A stretch of 64,000 nucleotides of DNA from Algoriphagus sp. PAP.12 (GCF_026652115.1 NZ_JAPPSQ010000011.1:1-64000); one strand, 5' to 3'. Shown: positions 24,233 through 35,670, numbered from the stretch's first letter. Notes: a model not told the origin generated them from the letters alone. Translations and numbers: made by a program.

Positions 24233-27200
24233 ATGAAAAGAAATTTTTACACTAAAATCTGGTTATTTGTATTTTTCTTTTGTTTTTGGTCATTGACCAC
24301 TATAGCTCAGGATGTACAAATTTCCGGAACCGTTGTGGATGAGACAGATACTCCAATGCCTGGGGTAACTGTTTTATTAAAAGGAACTACATCAGGCACA
24401 ACCACAGATTTGGATGGGAGGTTTTCTATCCAGGCCCCTAAATCTGGAGTTTTGGTATTTTCATTTATAGGATATGATCCTATAGAGATGGAAATCGGCA
24501 ATCAAACAGTTATTGATCTTAAACTAACCCCCAATACTTCCGATTTGGAAGAGGTAGTTGTGATCGGTTATGGTAGCGCGAAGAAAAGAGATGTCACAGG
24601 AGCTGTATCTACTGTAAATCCAGTCAAATTAGAAAATGAAAATCCGAACTCAGTTCAGGATATCCTTCGTGGAAATGCCGCGGGACTAAACGTTGGAATG
24701 AGTACTTCAGCAAAAGGTGGTGGTTCATTGCAAATACGTGGTAGGACTTCCTTAAATGCAGGTACCAGCCCATTATTGGTTTTGGACGGTGCTATTTACT
24801 ATGGCCAACTCGCCGATATCAATCCAAATGATATAGAAAATATAGAAGTATTAAAAGATGCTAGTGCGGCGGCTGTTTTTGGGGCGAAAGCCGCCAATGG
24901 TGTAATTCTTATTACAACTAAAAAAGGAACCATTGGTAAACCTACAATCAAATTCAATGTGAATGCTGGGCTGGCAACCATGGCTACATTTCCCGATGTA
25001 TATGGTCCAGATGCCTTTATTAGTTGGAGAGAGGATGTTTTTAAAAGTATAAATGCTGGTGGTTATGAGCCTTACGAATTTTCTGATCCTAGAACTTTAC
25101 CTTCTGATATATCTCTAGAGCAATGGATGGCCTATGATGGTTCTTCTGGAGACCCTGTTACTGTTTGGTTACAGAGATTGAATTTGCAACCTGAAGAAAT
25201 AAAAAATTATAAGGCTGGAAACTCTGTAGATTGGAGAGATAAAATTTTTCAAACAGGTTTCAGACAAGATTATACTGTCAGCCTTTCGGGAAGGACCGAA
25301 AATGTTAATTACTATTGGTCAGTTGGCTATTTGAATAACGAAGGGATTATCATAGGTGATGAATATGAAACAATCCGAACGAGATTCAATTTGGAAGGAA
25401 AAGTAAATAAATGGCTTTCTGTTGGGATCAATGCTCAATTTGCCGCCAATGACGATAGTCATGTGCCAATTAGTGATGATCCAGCACCCCTATATACCAG
25501 TTGGGGATTGTATAGAACATTATCGCCTTGGGGATCAGAGTATAACGAGGATGGAACCTATAAATGGAGACCAAACGATGAGGCCAGTGGGGGAAATCAT
25601 CCCTTTTATAATATGAGTTTTACCGAAAGAGATGAAAAGTCTTATACTATCAATACAACAGTTTTTGCTTCCATAAAGCTACCTTTTGGTTTTAATTTCA
25701 GGACAAATTTTACACCAAGACTGCAATTTAGTGATCGGTTTATTCATAGGTCTGCTGAGCATGCAGAATGGGGTGCACAAGGTGGAGTTGCTTCCAGAAG
25801 AAACTACAAGCAATATTATTGGCAAATAGATAATATTCTTACTTGGCAAAAGACTTTTGGTGAAAAACACGATTTCAATGCAACATTCTTAGCCAATGCT
25901 GAAAAATTCCAATCTTGGGACAATACCATGTCAAATAATGGTTTTGAACCTCACGATCGATTAGGGTTTCATAATGTAGGGGGAGGAATTAACCCCATTG
26001 TTTCGAGTAATGACCAATATAGCACTGGTGATGCTTTGATGGGTAGATTGATTTATTCCTATGATGGCAAATACTCCACTACTCTTTCTGTAAGAAGGGA
26101 TGGCTATTCAGCTTTTGGACAGAGTAATCCGCGCGCATTGTTCTATTCAGCCGCTGTAGGATGGGTATTTTCTGATGAGGATTTTGTTAATATCGATTGG
26201 ATGGATTTCGGAAAATTGAGATTATCCTGGGGTAGTAATGGGAATAGAGACATTGGTAGGTATGTAGCCCTTTCTGATCTTAATACTGGCAAGTATTTTT
26301 ACCAAAGACCTGACGGAGAGCTTTATTTGGTTAATCAACTCTATGTAAACAGGATGCAAAACTCCAATCTTCAATGGGAGAGAACTCAATCATTGAACTT
26401 GGGGATTGATTTTTCTTTGCTTAAAACCAGGCTTTCTGGTACTATCGAGATGTACACCATGTCTACAACAGACTTGCTGGTGGAAAGAAGTTTGCCTGAT
26501 TTCCTCGGGTTCAATTTCGTGTATGACAACTTGGGGCAAGTGGATAATAAAGGGTTCGAGTTGACATTGAATTCATCCAATTATGAAAGAGAAAACTTCG
26601 TATGGAGGACAACTGCCAATTTCCAATTGAACCGGAATGAGATAGTAAGTCTTTACGGGGATTTAGATGAAAATGGAGAGGAGTTAGATGATATTTCAAA
26701 TGGATGGTTTATTGGTCACGCTATTGATCAAATTTGGAATTACAAAACATTAGGGATCTGGCAATCAGATGAAGAAGAAGCTGCCGGAGAGTATGGTGTG
26801 AAGCCGGGTGATTTTAAAATTGAGGATGTGGATGGTGATGGTCTTTTTTCAAATGCTGACAGGCAGTTCCAGGGATATACAGAGCCTAGGTATAGATGGA
26901 GTTTGAGAAATGAATTTACATTTTTCAAAAACTTTGATCTTTCATTTATGATCTATTCTTACTGGGGACATATGGGATCCTTCAATCAGATGAAAAATAG
27001 AGATGGGTTTTTGGACAGAACCAGTTCTTATGTCACACCCTATTGGACCGAGGAAAATCCGAATAATGAATGGGCAAGATTGTATTCAAGTGAAGGGAGC
27101 GCATCAGGCTTCAATGTTTACCGTAAACGATCTTTCATCCGTCTGGAAAACATTTCTATGGCATACAATTTCCCCAAACATATGGTGGAAAAGGCTAGTA

Positions 27201-27331
27201 TGACCAATGCAAGAGTATACTTCAATATCAGAAATGTAGGCTACTATGCTCCTCAATGGGATTTTTGGGATCCTGAAAATTCAGGACCTATCCCGGAATA
27301 TTTCACTCTTGGACTTGACGTAACATTCTAA
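24233..27331 (+). CDS. SusC/RagA-type TonB-dependent outer-membrane receptor
   Basis: The energised outer-membrane channel that, with SusD, imports oligosaccharides or similar ligands. I chose the ATG at 24233 ([16 protein letters not shown]...IAQ) because it gives a normal signal peptide; the frame is open to 24167. Next comes a carboxypeptidase-regulatory-like domain ([20 protein letters not shown]), the SusC signature [21 protein letters not shown] at the plug, the plug domain with [21 protein letters not shown], and a 22-strand barrel ending [10 protein letters not shown] with terminal Phe. There is no N-terminal STN signalling domain, so an anti-sigma partner is not expected. susD follows by 17 bases. 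Confidence 0.95.
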   Translation: MKRNFYTKIWLFVFFFCFWSLTTIAQDVQISGTVVDETDTPMPGVTVLLKGTTSGTTTDLDGRFSIQAPKSGVLVFSFIGYDPIEMEIGNQTVIDLKLTPNTSDLEEVVVIGYGSAKKRDVTGAVSTVNPVKLENENPNSVQDILRGNAAGLNVGMSTSAKGGGSLQIRGRTSLNAGTSPLLVLDGAIYYGQLADINPNDIENIEVLKDASAAAVFGAKAANGVILITTKKGTIGKPTIKFNVNAGLATMATFPDVYGPDAFISWREDVFKSINAGGYEPYEFSDPRTLPSDISLEQWMAYDGSSGDPVTVWLQRLNLQPEEIKNYKAGNSVDWRDKIFQTGFRQDYTVSLSGRTENVNYYWSVGYLNNEGIIIGDEYETIRTRFNLEGKVNKWLSVGINAQFAANDDSHVPISDDPAPLYTSWGLYRTLSPWGSEYNEDGTYKWRPNDEASGGNHPFYNMSFTERDEKSYTINTTVFASIKLPFGFNFRTNFTPRLQFSDRFIHRSAEHAEWGAQGGVASRRNYKQYYWQIDNILTWQKTFGEKHDFNATFLANAEKFQSWDNTMSNNGFEPHDRLGFHNVGGGINPIVSSNDQYSTGDALMGRLIYSYDGKYSTTLSVRRDGYSAFGQSNPRALFYSAAVGWVFSDEDFVNIDWMDFGKLRLSWGSNGNRDIGRYVALSDLNTGKYFYQRPDGELYLVNQLYVNRMQNSNLQWERTQSLNLGIDFSLLKTRLSGTIEMYTMSTTDLLVERSLPDFLGFNFVYDNLGQVDNKGFELTLNSSNYERENFVWRTTANFQLNRNEIVSLYGDLDENGEELDDISNGWFIGHAIDQIWNYKTLGIWQSDEEEAAGEYGVKPGDFKIEDVDGDGLFSNADRQFQGYTEPRYRWSLRNEFTFFKNFDLSFMIYSYWGHMGSFNQMKNRDGFLDRTSSYVTPYWTEENPNNEWARLYSSEGSASGFNVYRKRSFIRLENISMAYNFPKHMVEKASMTNARVYFNIRNVGYYAPQWDFWDPENSGPIPEYFTLGLDVTF

Positions 27332-27348
27332 GCCAAACTACTCAGAAA

Positions 27349-29184
27349 ATGAAAAAACGAAATAATATACTATCTATAAGAAGCTTATTGGCTGGGATGC
27401 TTTTCTTCTCAATTTCAGCTTGTAGTGAAGATTGGTTGGAACCAAAGCCACTGTCATTTTATTCCCCCGAAAACACATATAATGAAGCCAGTGGACTGTG
27501 GGCTGCTCTTGTGGCGTGTGAAAGGAATATGCGCCATGAATACACCGGAGATGGATCGCCGATACTTACTGAGCATATTTTTACCGAGGTGGCGGTAGAA
27601 GGGACCACGGATAAGTCTGGACCAGCTCAGGATATGAATCTTTTGATTACTCCAGATGCAAACCTCAACTCTACCAATACTAACCGAATTGGATGGTACT
27701 GGTATGAAGGATTTAAAGGAATCAAATATGCAAATACCGTAATTTCTAGGATTGACCAACCTGAAGATTATGAATCAGTAGAAGAAAGAAACCATCTTTT
27801 AGCTACTGCTTATTTTCACAGGTCTTTGCGGTATTATAGATTGACTCAGCAATTCGGAGATGTCCCATTGATTTTAAATGAAATCACAGAACCAAAGTTG
27901 GATTTTTATTCAACTGAAAGAAAAGTGATTTTGAGAAAAATGAAGGAAGATTTGGAGTGGGGAGAAGAGTGGATTCCTGAGGTAATGGATAGAGGTCGCG
28001 TTCCTAAAGGCGCTCTCCAGCATTTATTAATAAAAGTAAATCTCGCTTTGGGAGAATTTCAAGATGCTCTCGATGTTGCCAATAGGTTAATTGACGGTGG
28101 TACCTATTCACTGATGACCAATAGATTTGGAATTGATGCTGATGATCCTACAAAGAATGTGATTTGGGATCTGCATAGACCTGCAAACAAAGCTCCCTTT
28201 ACAAATACCGAAGCTATCTTGCTGGTAATGGATAGAATTGATACTGACGGTAATTCTGGCGGAATTATCACGATGAGAAATGCCGTTCCTTTTTGGGGCT
28301 CAAATATCAATACCCCTGCAGGAAATAAGGGGACATCTGACCGATCTGGAATCGAAATCGATGAAGTAACCGCTTTTGGCAGAGGAATCGGAAGATTGAG
28401 AGGTACGTGGTACCATCAAAGTATGATATGGGATGATGAAAATGATTTGCGACATGCTCCGGGTAATTGGATGGATATGTCTGATTTGGTGTACAATAAT
28501 CCCGACATCAAAGATACAGATCCTTATTACGGTCAAAATCTTCAATTTAGAAATGAAGAAGGTGCCGTTTTGGTGGTTGATACAATCAGAAGCTGGTTCT
28601 CTTGGCCACATTATAAGCTTTATATTCCTGACCCTCAAAGAAACCAGCCTCAGGGAGGTCATACCGATTGGTATATTTTCAGACTTGCAGAATCTTATTT
28701 ATTAAGAGCAGAGGCTAAGTTCTGGATGGGAGATTTGGCTGGAGCAGCTGAGGATATTAATGCTGTTAGAACTCGGGCTGGCGCCTCACCTTATGATGCC
28801 TCAGAAATTAATATAGGTACTATTTTGGACGAAAGAGCAAGAGAGTTGTACTATGAAGAGCCAAGAAAAACTGAGTTGACCAGAATAGCTAGGATTTTTG
28901 CCTTGACTGGAAAAACTGCTTATAATGGTAAAGCCTATAATGAGGAAATGTTCTCTCAGGATAATTTCTATTATGATAGAATTATGGAGGTTACGGATTA
29001 CTACAATAAGGGAGTCTTTACTCGTCATGGAGATACTTATACCCTCAGTCCTTATCATGTTTTATGGCCTATTCCTCAAGGGGCCATCAATTCTAACACA
29101 AAAGGACATTTGAATCAAAATGAAGGGTATTTTGGCTTTGAGAATAATGTTCCTCCTTTAACTACAATTGAGGAAGAGGAATAA
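27349..29184 (+). CDS. SusD/RagB family surface glycan-binding lipoprotein
   Basis: The lid partner of SusC: a surface lipoprotein that captures the ligand. The signal peptide ends in the lipobox FSISAC. The helical TPR core and SusD-type motifs are visible: [72 protein letters not shown] and [21 protein letters not shown]. It has 611 residues, within family range. The specific glycan cannot be read from the sequence; the nearby GH127-type enzyme hints at an L-arabinose-containing plant polymer. Confidence 0.94.
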   Translation: MKKRNNILSIRSLLAGMLFFSISACSEDWLEPKPLSFYSPENTYNEASGLWAALVACERNMRHEYTGDGSPILTEHIFTEVAVEGTTDKSGPAQDMNLLITPDANLNSTNTNRIGWYWYEGFKGIKYANTVISRIDQPEDYESVEERNHLLATAYFHRSLRYYRLTQQFGDVPLILNEITEPKLDFYSTERKVILRKMKEDLEWGEEWIPEVMDRGRVPKGALQHLLIKVNLALGEFQDALDVANRLIDGGTYSLMTNRFGIDADDPTKNVIWDLHRPANKAPFTNTEAILLVMDRIDTDGNSGGIITMRNAVPFWGSNINTPAGNKGTSDRSGIEIDEVTAFGRGIGRLRGTWYHQSMIWDDENDLRHAPGNWMDMSDLVYNNPDIKDTDPYYGQNLQFRNEEGAVLVVDTIRSWFSWPHYKLYIPDPQRNQPQGGHTDWYIFRLAESYLLRAEAKFWMGDLAGAAEDINAVRTRAGASPYDASEINIGTILDERARELYYEEPRKTELTRIARIFALTGKTAYNGKAYNEEMFSQDNFYYDRIMEVTDYYNKGVFTRHGDTYTLSPYHVLWPIPQGAINSNTKGHLNQNEGYFGFENNVPPLTTIEEEE

Positions 29185-29216
29185 AAAGTGAATAAATAAT
29201 TCTTAGAAAAATAATG

Positions 29217-29243
29217 GGCTGATATAATTATCAGCCTATTTTT
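29217..29243. terminator. Terminator between susD and the convergent GH127 gene
   Basis: A perfect eight-base-pair stem GGCTGATA/TATCAGCC (loop TAAT) is followed by TATTTTTTATT on the plus strand, 32 bases after the susD stop. It sits directly beyond the end of the opposing GH127 gene and probably serves both. Confidence 0.85.
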
Positions 29244-31351
29244 TATTCCAAAACCTCAACAACCGGAAACTCAGTAATCCTTAATGTACTACAGCCATAA
29301 GGAATCAAAGTCAATAGCTGATTTTGGTTTTTCCATTCGGACAATGGGATATTTTTTCTCAAATTTTCTGGAAGAAGAGGTGCTCCATTTACGGTTTTCC
29401 ATTCCTCCAATTGAATCCCTTTTACTTTTAATTCGATGGGTGCATTTTCCAGATTCCAAGGGTATGATCCATCCCAATTGTTTTCTACAAACTCGATAGA
29501 TCGAAGTGGGTTGGCTAATTCAGATTTAGCAAGCGCAAAGTTCCATGAAGAGTTCGCTTCGTGCTCAAAGAAAGGTTTGAATCGATCATTTCTATCCTTT
29601 TTAGTAGGAATAGACTCGATTTTTAGACTATAGACCAATGGGCCTTTTTCGATGGCTGCCATTCCTTTGTACCAAGTTGAAATTGTTGCCTCACTTGGAA
29701 GAGTTAGAATAATTTGATCTCCATGTTTCCAAGTTTTGTTTAGGATTGCTATTCCGTTATTTATTTCTAACGCTACTTTTTCTCCATTTACTGAAAAGGA
29801 AGGGGAGCTTGCCCATGCCGGGATTCTTAAATGAAATGGGAATTGTGAACTCTCTGAAAGCTCCATTTCGAATGAAATCTGATCTCTAAATGGATATCCT
29901 GTTGATTCTTTCAAAGTCAAATCAACATTGTTTCCAACTTTCATTTTTACCGTACTTGGGGCATATTGGATGGCGGCAACACCTCGATCAGGTGTGGCAT
30001 AAAATAGATTTTGAACAAATTTGGGCCAGCTTTGATGCATATTAGTAGTGCAGCAAGGGTACCCTGTCAAAGTTCCAAAGACGAAATCTGTTCCCCCATG
30101 ATGCTCAGTTTCATAGGAAGTATCCATTTGATCAGTAAGAGAGACTTGATTGGCAGCCTGGAAGTATTGACGTGAACTGTAATCATCGGAGGCTTGCGTT
30201 GGTAAAGCATTGTAGGCTATCTTTTCCAATAGATCAGCAAATTCCATATCTCCTGAAATCTTAATCAGACTTTCTAAGGAGAACATTTCCTCAGAAATGG
30301 AGCAAAACTCTATTCCCTGAGTGGGAGCATTTCCATGAAGAGGCTCATCTCCTCCATACATACCCTGAGCTTGTCCATGATGTTTTTTCAAGGTTGCCAA
30401 GGCAGTTTTTATGGATTCGATGGCTAATGGATCTCCACTTTTTTGATAGTAAATACCGGGCTGTTTTAGTCCTTGTGCGACATTGACTGTATGTAATCCT
30501 GGAATTTGAGTCAGGGTTAGGTTTTCAATTTCTTTCGGATCAAATGGAAAACCCTTCACTTGATTATAGTGCCAGATGTTATCGAAAACATGGTCATTTT
30601 CGGGGTTGTTATAAATGGTTTGCCAAGGAAAGGTTTGCTCTTGTATGATTTCACCTAATTCAATCAGCTTAGGATCATCGGTTATATTATAAAGCCAATA
30701 AACAACCTGTAAATTGTCTCCAGCTCGTCGATTTGCCCAAAAGGACAAGTGATCCATCGGCATGGAAGGCAATTCCTCCAATTGGAAATGAAAGTATTTG
30801 GTTAATGCTGAGATTACTCTTTCATCTTTCGTCGCCTGATAATACTGCTGCAAAACTTTTAACATGACCATTTTGGGCCACCAGTCTTTTCTTAGACCTT
30901 TTTGGATTCCAGCTTCTGGCTCGGGGTCATTTTCAAATGGGATTGGTCCAATATATCCTGATTCTGCCTGGTTGTCCAAAGTCCAATTCACCCATTTGAG
31001 CGCTTTTTCTTTCAGTTTTTCATCTTCCAAGATATACGCCAATGGCAAAAGGCCATCTATCCAATAGGGGCCTCTTTCCCAACCATCACCATCACCACCT
31101 AGCCAACCATTTCTTTCTCCAACTACTTCCGGATAGATTTCATCTAAATGTCCTGTCATCCCATTGGCCATTCGCTGCAATTGATCTTTCAACCAACCCT
31201 CTGGTTTGATAGCTCCTAGTGGGAGTTCTAAATAGGATTCCTGGATTAATGGGGCTTGGTTTGAAAGATAAAGTGGTTCTTGTGCAGTTTCCGGAGATGA
31301 GCAGGAAAAAGAAATAAAGATTAGCAAGAGCGTAGCAATTCGGTTTCTCAT
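29243..31351 (-). CDS. GH127-type beta-L-arabinofuranosidase (DUF1680 family) lipoprotein
   Basis: Releases beta-L-arabinofuranose from plant cell-wall glycoproteins or pectin side chains. The signal ends in a lipobox (FISFSC), so it is a likely lipoprotein. The (alpha/alpha)6 core carries a cysteine-based site like HypBA1: Glu348-x-Cys350 and Cys433-Cys434 (YPCCTTN) match the zinc/nucleophile residues of that enzyme, and Glu336 in GGDEP is a candidate acid/base. At 702 residues it is of family length. It converges with susD, so it may serve the same locus. GH146 or another DUF1680 subfamily is possible. Confidence 0.85.
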   Translation of the reverse strand: MRNRIATLLLIFISFSCSSPETAQEPLYLSNQAPLIQESYLELPLGAIKPEGWLKDQLQRMANGMTGHLDEIYPEVVGERNGWLGGDGDGWERGPYWIDGLLPLAYILEDEKLKEKALKWVNWTLDNQAESGYIGPIPFENDPEPEAGIQKGLRKDWWPKMVMLKVLQQYYQATKDERVISALTKYFHFQLEELPSMPMDHLSFWANRRAGDNLQVVYWLYNITDDPKLIELGEIIQEQTFPWQTIYNNPENDHVFDNIWHYNQVKGFPFDPKEIENLTLTQIPGLHTVNVAQGLKQPGIYYQKSGDPLAIESIKTALATLKKHHGQAQGMYGGDEPLHGNAPTQGIEFCSISEEMFSLESLIKISGDMEFADLLEKIAYNALPTQASDDYSSRQYFQAANQVSLTDQMDTSYETEHHGGTDFVFGTLTGYPCCTTNMHQSWPKFVQNLFYATPDRGVAAIQYAPSTVKMKVGNNVDLTLKESTGYPFRDQISFEMELSESSQFPFHLRIPAWASSPSFSVNGEKVALEINNGIAILNKTWKHGDQIILTLPSEATISTWYKGMAAIEKGPLVYSLKIESIPTKKDRNDRFKPFFEHEANSSWNFALAKSELANPLRSIEFVENNWDGSYPWNLENAPIELKVKGIQLEEWKTVNGAPLLPENLRKNIPLSEWKNQNQLLTLIPYGCSTLRITEFPVVEVLE

Positions 31352-31419
31352 AGTTTGGACATTTGAGCCCCAACAAAATAGGAAATCAATTTTTTGGAAT
31401 GCTACCTTTCAGAGAAAAA

Positions 31420-31725
31420 TCAAATAAAGCCTTTCAGGGATTTAGCAAGGTCTCTTTTGGTGATGATTCCTCCTTTGCGCCAGAGTATTTTTCCTCTTTT
31501 AAAAAGCATGTAATGCGGAATGGATCGAATGCCAAATTGCTGAGCCAATTGAGGATGCTTGTCTACGTTCACCTTAAGTAATTTGACTTTTCCATCCAAT
31601 TCATTCATTACTTCTGAAATGACAGGATCCATGCTATGACAAGGTCCACACCAGTCTGCGTAAAAATCAACGAATATTGCCTCTTGGCTTTTGCTAATTA
31701 CTTCTTTGATTGATTTCTTTGCCAT
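31420..31725 (-). CDS. Thioredoxin
   Basis: A 101-residue thioredoxin-fold protein with the classical active site WCGPC (Cys26, Cys29) and the cis-proline motif IRSIPHYMLF. It has no signal peptide and so is cytosolic. It lies between the ompH-type terminator and the GH127 gene (68 bases upstream of the latter on the same strand), so it may have its own promoter or share one with GH127. Confidence 0.9.
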   Translation of the reverse strand: MAKKSIKEVISKSQEAIFVDFYADWCGPCHSMDPVISEVMNELDGKVKLLKVNVDKHPQLAQQFGIRSIPHYMLFKRGKILWRKGGIITKRDLAKSLKGFI

Positions 31726-31736
31726 AGGTTAAAAAT

Positions 31737-31764
31737 AAAAAAACCGGTCTTTCGAACCGGTTTT
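31737..31764 (-). terminator. Terminator at the end of the bamA-ompH operon
   Basis: An eight-base-pair stem AAACCGGT/ACCGGTTT with a seven-base loop lies 20 bases beyond the end of the second ompH gene. On the minus strand it is followed by a long T run. Confidence 0.88.
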
Positions 31765-31783
31765 CAATGTGTTTATTTCAAAA

Positions 31784-32332
31784 TTACTGTCCTCCTGTTG
31801 GAGTAGTTGGCATTTGAAGGCCTAGTTTAGCCAATACCAATTCAGTGAATTTGTCCTCTTCTTTCGTATAAAGCAAGATTGGAGCTTGTCCAGCAGTTTC
31901 AGCAAATACATGAGTATAGTTGTTTTCAGCAGCTACAGCATTGATCGCATTGATCACTTTAGTTTGAACTGGCTCTAGCAACTCACCCAATTTTCTCTGG
32001 TAAGAGATTTGAGCATCATTTTGGTATTTCTGAAGATCCTCATCCAATTTTCTCAATTCTTGCTCTTTTGCAGCTCTAGCATCTTCAGTCATAGTCTGCA
32101 TAGCTTGCTGATAAGATTGAACTTGTCTTTGGAAATCAGCTCCTTTGGTTTGGATATTGGTTTGAAGCTGTGTCTGGTAATCTTGCAAGTCGGCACCGAT
32201 TTGCTCCATTTCAGGCATCAAGTCCATAATAAATTCTACATTGGTATAACCAATTTTTAGGTCTTGCGCTTGGGCGACAAATCCTACGCAAAACAACGCG
32301 ATTGCGGAAAGGATAACTTTAACTTTCATCAT
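31784..32332 (-). CDS. OmpH/Skp family periplasmic chaperone (downstream copy)
   Basis: A holdase for unfolded outer-membrane proteins in the periplasm. The signal peptide ends VAQAQ. Then follow the Skp-type beta-strand DLKIGYTNVEFIMDLMPE and a long Gln-rich coiled-coil hairpin (about 45-120), then a conserved C-terminal part. It has 182 residues; two consecutive ATGs at 32332 and 32329 make the exact start uncertain by one residue. It is the second of two tandem copies, 16 bases after the first. Confidence 0.9.
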   Translation of the reverse strand: MMKVKVILSAIALFCVGFVAQAQDLKIGYTNVEFIMDLMPEMEQIGADLQDYQTQLQTNIQTKGADFQRQVQSYQQAMQTMTEDARAAKEQELRKLDEDLQKYQNDAQISYQRKLGELLEPVQTKVINAINAVAAENNYTHVFAETAGQAPILLYTKEEDKFTELVLAKLGLQMPTTPTGGQ

Positions 32333-32348
32333 TCTTAGGTTTCTATTT

Positions 32349-32879
32349 TTAATTGTTGTCTTCTATTCCTAATTCGTCCAGGACAAATTCAGAATAATCA
32401 TGTCTTGGATCTGTATAAATAATTCCCGAAGGTACTGAAGCCTTGTCAAATAACATGGCCAAATTATTTTTTCGGGATACCCGCTCTATGGCATCATATA
32501 TTTTCGATTGCAGGGGTTGTAATAGTTCTGCTTGCTTCTGGAAATATTGACCTTCAATCCCAAATATCCGGCTATTGAATTCTCTAGAAGCCTGTTCTTT
32601 TTTAGTAATCTCCTGCAACCGACTTTGATACATTTCCTCAGTCAAAAGGACTTCTTCCGCTTTGAGCTGAGTGTACATGTCTTTGATCTCTTTATCCAAA
32701 CTTTGTGCCTCTTTCTTCCAGGCATCACTTAGCTTTTCGAGTTCCTGCTGTACAATTTTGTAGTCAGGATGCTTATTCAAAATGTATTCAGAATCAATAT
32801 AACCGAACTTTTGTGCTGTCAGCGTACCTGAAATCAGCATAAAGAGGAACAAAAGTACAATTTTTGGCGAGTTATTCAT
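32349..32879 (-). CDS. OmpH/Skp family periplasmic chaperone (upstream copy)
   Basis: A paralogue of the next gene with the same layout: a signal peptide ending LTAQ, then KFGYIDSEYILNKHPDYK, a long charged coiled coil (about 45-125) and a C-terminal domain. It has 176 residues. It sits between bamA and the second copy, on the same strand, as is usual in Bacteroidota, where tandem skp genes follow bamA. It differs from the second copy in having Lys/Glu-rich instead of Gln-rich helices, so client range may differ. Confidence 0.9.
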   Translation of the reverse strand: MNNSPKIVLLFLFMLISGTLTAQKFGYIDSEYILNKHPDYKIVQQELEKLSDAWKKEAQSLDKEIKDMYTQLKAEEVLLTEEMYQSRLQEITKKEQASREFNSRIFGIEGQYFQKQAELLQPLQSKIYDAIERVSRKNNLAMLFDKASVPSGIIYTDPRHDYSEFVLDELGIEDNN

Positions 32880-32969
32880 GTCTTTATCAAATTGATGGTT
32901 GCCTCTTAAACGAGAAAGCCTCTATTAAAATTTTGACATAAATTAACCATTCCCCTGCCAATTTCAAGT

Positions 32970-35663
32970 TTATCTCAACTGCTGACCAATTGTGAAGTGG
33001 AATTGAGCACCACTTCTTTGAGTACTTCCAGGAATTGCGTCGAATCCATACCCCCAGTCAACACCTAGCAAACCGAATGCTGGCATAAAGATTCTGGCAC
33101 CAACCCCAGCTGATTTTTTCAAATCATAAGGGTTGAAGTCTTTGTAAGATCCCCAGTTGTTACCTGCCTCAGCAAATGTTAACAAGAAGATAGTAGCAGA
33201 TGGATTAGGAGATACCAAGAATCTCAATTCCATCACATACTTATTATAGACAATACCTCCATATGGATCAGGGTCCGCTGTTCCTCTAGTATCTCTACCA
33301 GGAGTGATTGATTGGTTTTCATAACCTCTCAAACCAATAATTTCTTGACCGAGTGCGAAGTTGTTGAAGGTCATACCATCACCACCCATTACAAATCTTT
33401 CCAAAGGAATCATCCCAATCTTGTTACCATAAGATCCCAGAAAGCCCATGTGAGCTCTTGCACTGGCCACGAATTTATTGGAACCAAATAGTGGTGTATA
33501 GATGGAAGCATCAAACATCCACTTATGGTATTCCAGCCATTTGAATTTCTCCTCATCAGAAGATTCTGAATTCAAATTCTTGTTCAAAGAAGCATAAGGA
33601 GGCGTGAAGGAAGTCGATAAGATAATATTGGATCCGAATCTTGGGAAAGTAGGGTTATCTACGTTACTTCTTGAAATAGTATTATTGATAGTGATACTAT
33701 TAGATCTACCAGTAGGATAGCTCAAACCAAAAGAAGTCCCGAATTGATCAAATTCATATATCTGGAACTGCAATGAGTTAGAGACAAAGAAATAATCATC
33801 TGGCCAGGTAACCCTTCTAGACAAACCAACAGTCGCACCGGTGATTTTGAAGAATCCAAGTTCATTTCCAAAGTTGTTGGCATTGTAGAAATCCACTTGT
33901 CGCTGTACAGAGTGGTTGAAGCTGAAACTCAAAGCATTTGGTTTCTTTCCTCCAAACCACGGCTCTGTCAAGGAAACAGAGTAATTCTGGAAGGATCTAC
34001 CATTTGCCTGAACTCTCAAAGAAAGCTTTTGGCCATCTCCTACAGGAAGTGGATCCCACTTGTCAAAGTTTCCAATGTTTTTAATTGAGAAGTTGTTGAA
34101 TACCAATCCGACAGTACCTACAAAGCCGTAGAAACCTCCCCAACCACCTGATAGCTCGATCTGGTCGTTAGGTCTTTCTTCCAATTCGAAAGTAATATCA
34201 ACTGTTGCTGCCTCGAAGTTTGGTCTTAAGTCAGGGTTGATTGTCTCTGGGTCGAAATACCCCAGTTGAGAAAGTTCTCTAATGGTCCTTACAAGTAAGG
34301 ATCTGTCAAATTTTTGTCCGGGTAAAATTCGGATTTCTCTCATCACGACGTGATCGGAAGTCCTTTCATTACCAGTAATGCTTACAGAGTTTACAGTTAC
34401 CTGAGGTCCTTCAAAGATCCGCATTTCCATATCTATGGAATCACCTACTACATTTACTTCGACTGGGTTGATATTGAAGAAAAGGTAACCGTTGTCTTGG
34501 TAAAGTGAGGAAACATCATCGCCTCTTTGAGGATCATAATTCAGACGCTTATCCAGTTTTTCTTTATCATAAACATCGCCTTTCTGAATCCCTAATCTAG
34601 CTTGTAGCACTGCATCAGGATGGATGAAGTTTCCAGAAAATTCAATATTTCGGTAATAATACTTTTTACCCTCTTCGATTTCGATGTCAATATTGATTTC
34701 ATCATCATCGAAGTTGTATATGGAGTCAGTTAGGATTTTAGCATCCCTGAAGCCTTTACTTTGATAGAAATTGATGACATTATCTTTGTCGTTTCTATAT
34801 TCTTTAGGAATGTATTTAGATCCAGCAAAGAAATTCAGCTTGAAATTCTTATTGATGTATTTTTGCACATCTTCCTTAGAAGCAGAATCTGTATGGGCAA
34901 TTGAATTCGCAATATCAGAAGCCGAAGCATCAGTTAATCTGGAATAAACGTCCTTAAATACACTTACTCTGGCATGCTCTTTTGTCTTTTTGAGTTTCTT
35001 TTTAACTCTGGAATCAGCGATTTCTTCGTTTCCAAAAATTCTGATTTCATTGATTTTCACCTTGGACTTGGTGTCTACATCAAATCTTAATTTTACAGAA
35101 TTTGGAAGGGTAGTGTCCCTTTCTTGAGCCACCTTTACCTCTGTATTCAGGAAGCCTTTATCGATAAAATACTTTTGAATATTTCTTTGGGAAGAGTTCA
35201 AAACATCCTCTCTTACTACCCGTCCACGAATATTTACTTTATCTTTCAATTCGCCTTCCTGAGTTTTGGTCACGCCAGTAAACTCTACTCTTGAGAATCT
35301 AGGACGTTCGGTCAAATCCAAGAGAAGTGAGATGTCTTCACCTTCTACCTTGGTGACCAAAATTTTCACATCTCCTATGATACCTTGATTCCAAAGCTTT
35401 TTCAAAGCTCCGGAAATTGCATCTCCAGGGACCTCGATTCGATCGTCTACTTTCAGCCCAGAAAGGGACAGGATAGCAGTCTCATCCAAGGTGGTCAGTC
35501 CCACCGCTTTGATTTCAGCGATTCTATAGGTCTGTGGTTTGGAATAATTCAATTCCATGATATCCACCGGTTTGGACGTATAGCGACTTTGCCCCAGACG
35601 TATCTGAGCCATTGCTGAACTTGCCCAAACCAGACAAAACAGAATCAGTAAACTTCTTTTCAT
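32970..35663 (-). CDS. bamA: Outer membrane protein assembly factor BamA
   Basis: The core insertase for outer-membrane beta-barrels. I chose the ATG at 35663 (MKRSLLILFCLVWASSAMAQ); the open frame begins with an in-frame TTG one codon earlier. A signal peptide is followed by five POTRA domains (about 50-450) and the 16-strand barrel with the conserved VMGGDG and LRGYENQSITPGRDTRG (loop 6 RGF/Y motif). Length is 897 residues. The last residues are FHFTIGQQLR, ending in Arg rather than the usual aromatic. Its start lies seven bases past the end of uppS. Confidence 0.96.
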   Translation of the reverse strand: MKRSLLILFCLVWASSAMAQIRLGQSRYTSKPVDIMELNYSKPQTYRIAEIKAVGLTTLDETAILSLSGLKVDDRIEVPGDAISGALKKLWNQGIIGDVKILVTKVEGEDISLLLDLTERPRFSRVEFTGVTKTQEGELKDKVNIRGRVVREDVLNSSQRNIQKYFIDKGFLNTEVKVAQERDTTLPNSVKLRFDVDTKSKVKINEIRIFGNEEIADSRVKKKLKKTKEHARVSVFKDVYSRLTDASASDIANSIAHTDSASKEDVQKYINKNFKLNFFAGSKYIPKEYRNDKDNVINFYQSKGFRDAKILTDSIYNFDDDEINIDIEIEEGKKYYYRNIEFSGNFIHPDAVLQARLGIQKGDVYDKEKLDKRLNYDPQRGDDVSSLYQDNGYLFFNINPVEVNVVGDSIDMEMRIFEGPQVTVNSVSITGNERTSDHVVMREIRILPGQKFDRSLLVRTIRELSQLGYFDPETINPDLRPNFEAATVDITFELEERPNDQIELSGGWGGFYGFVGTVGLVFNNFSIKNIGNFDKWDPLPVGDGQKLSLRVQANGRSFQNYSVSLTEPWFGGKKPNALSFSFNHSVQRQVDFYNANNFGNELGFFKITGATVGLSRRVTWPDDYFFVSNSLQFQIYEFDQFGTSFGLSYPTGRSNSITINNTISRSNVDNPTFPRFGSNIILSTSFTPPYASLNKNLNSESSDEEKFKWLEYHKWMFDASIYTPLFGSNKFVASARAHMGFLGSYGNKIGMIPLERFVMGGDGMTFNNFALGQEIIGLRGYENQSITPGRDTRGTADPDPYGGIVYNKYVMELRFLVSPNPSATIFLLTFAEAGNNWGSYKDFNPYDLKKSAGVGARIFMPAFGLLGVDWGYGFDAIPGSTQRSGAQFHFTIGQQLR

Positions 35664-35670
35664 CAATTAC

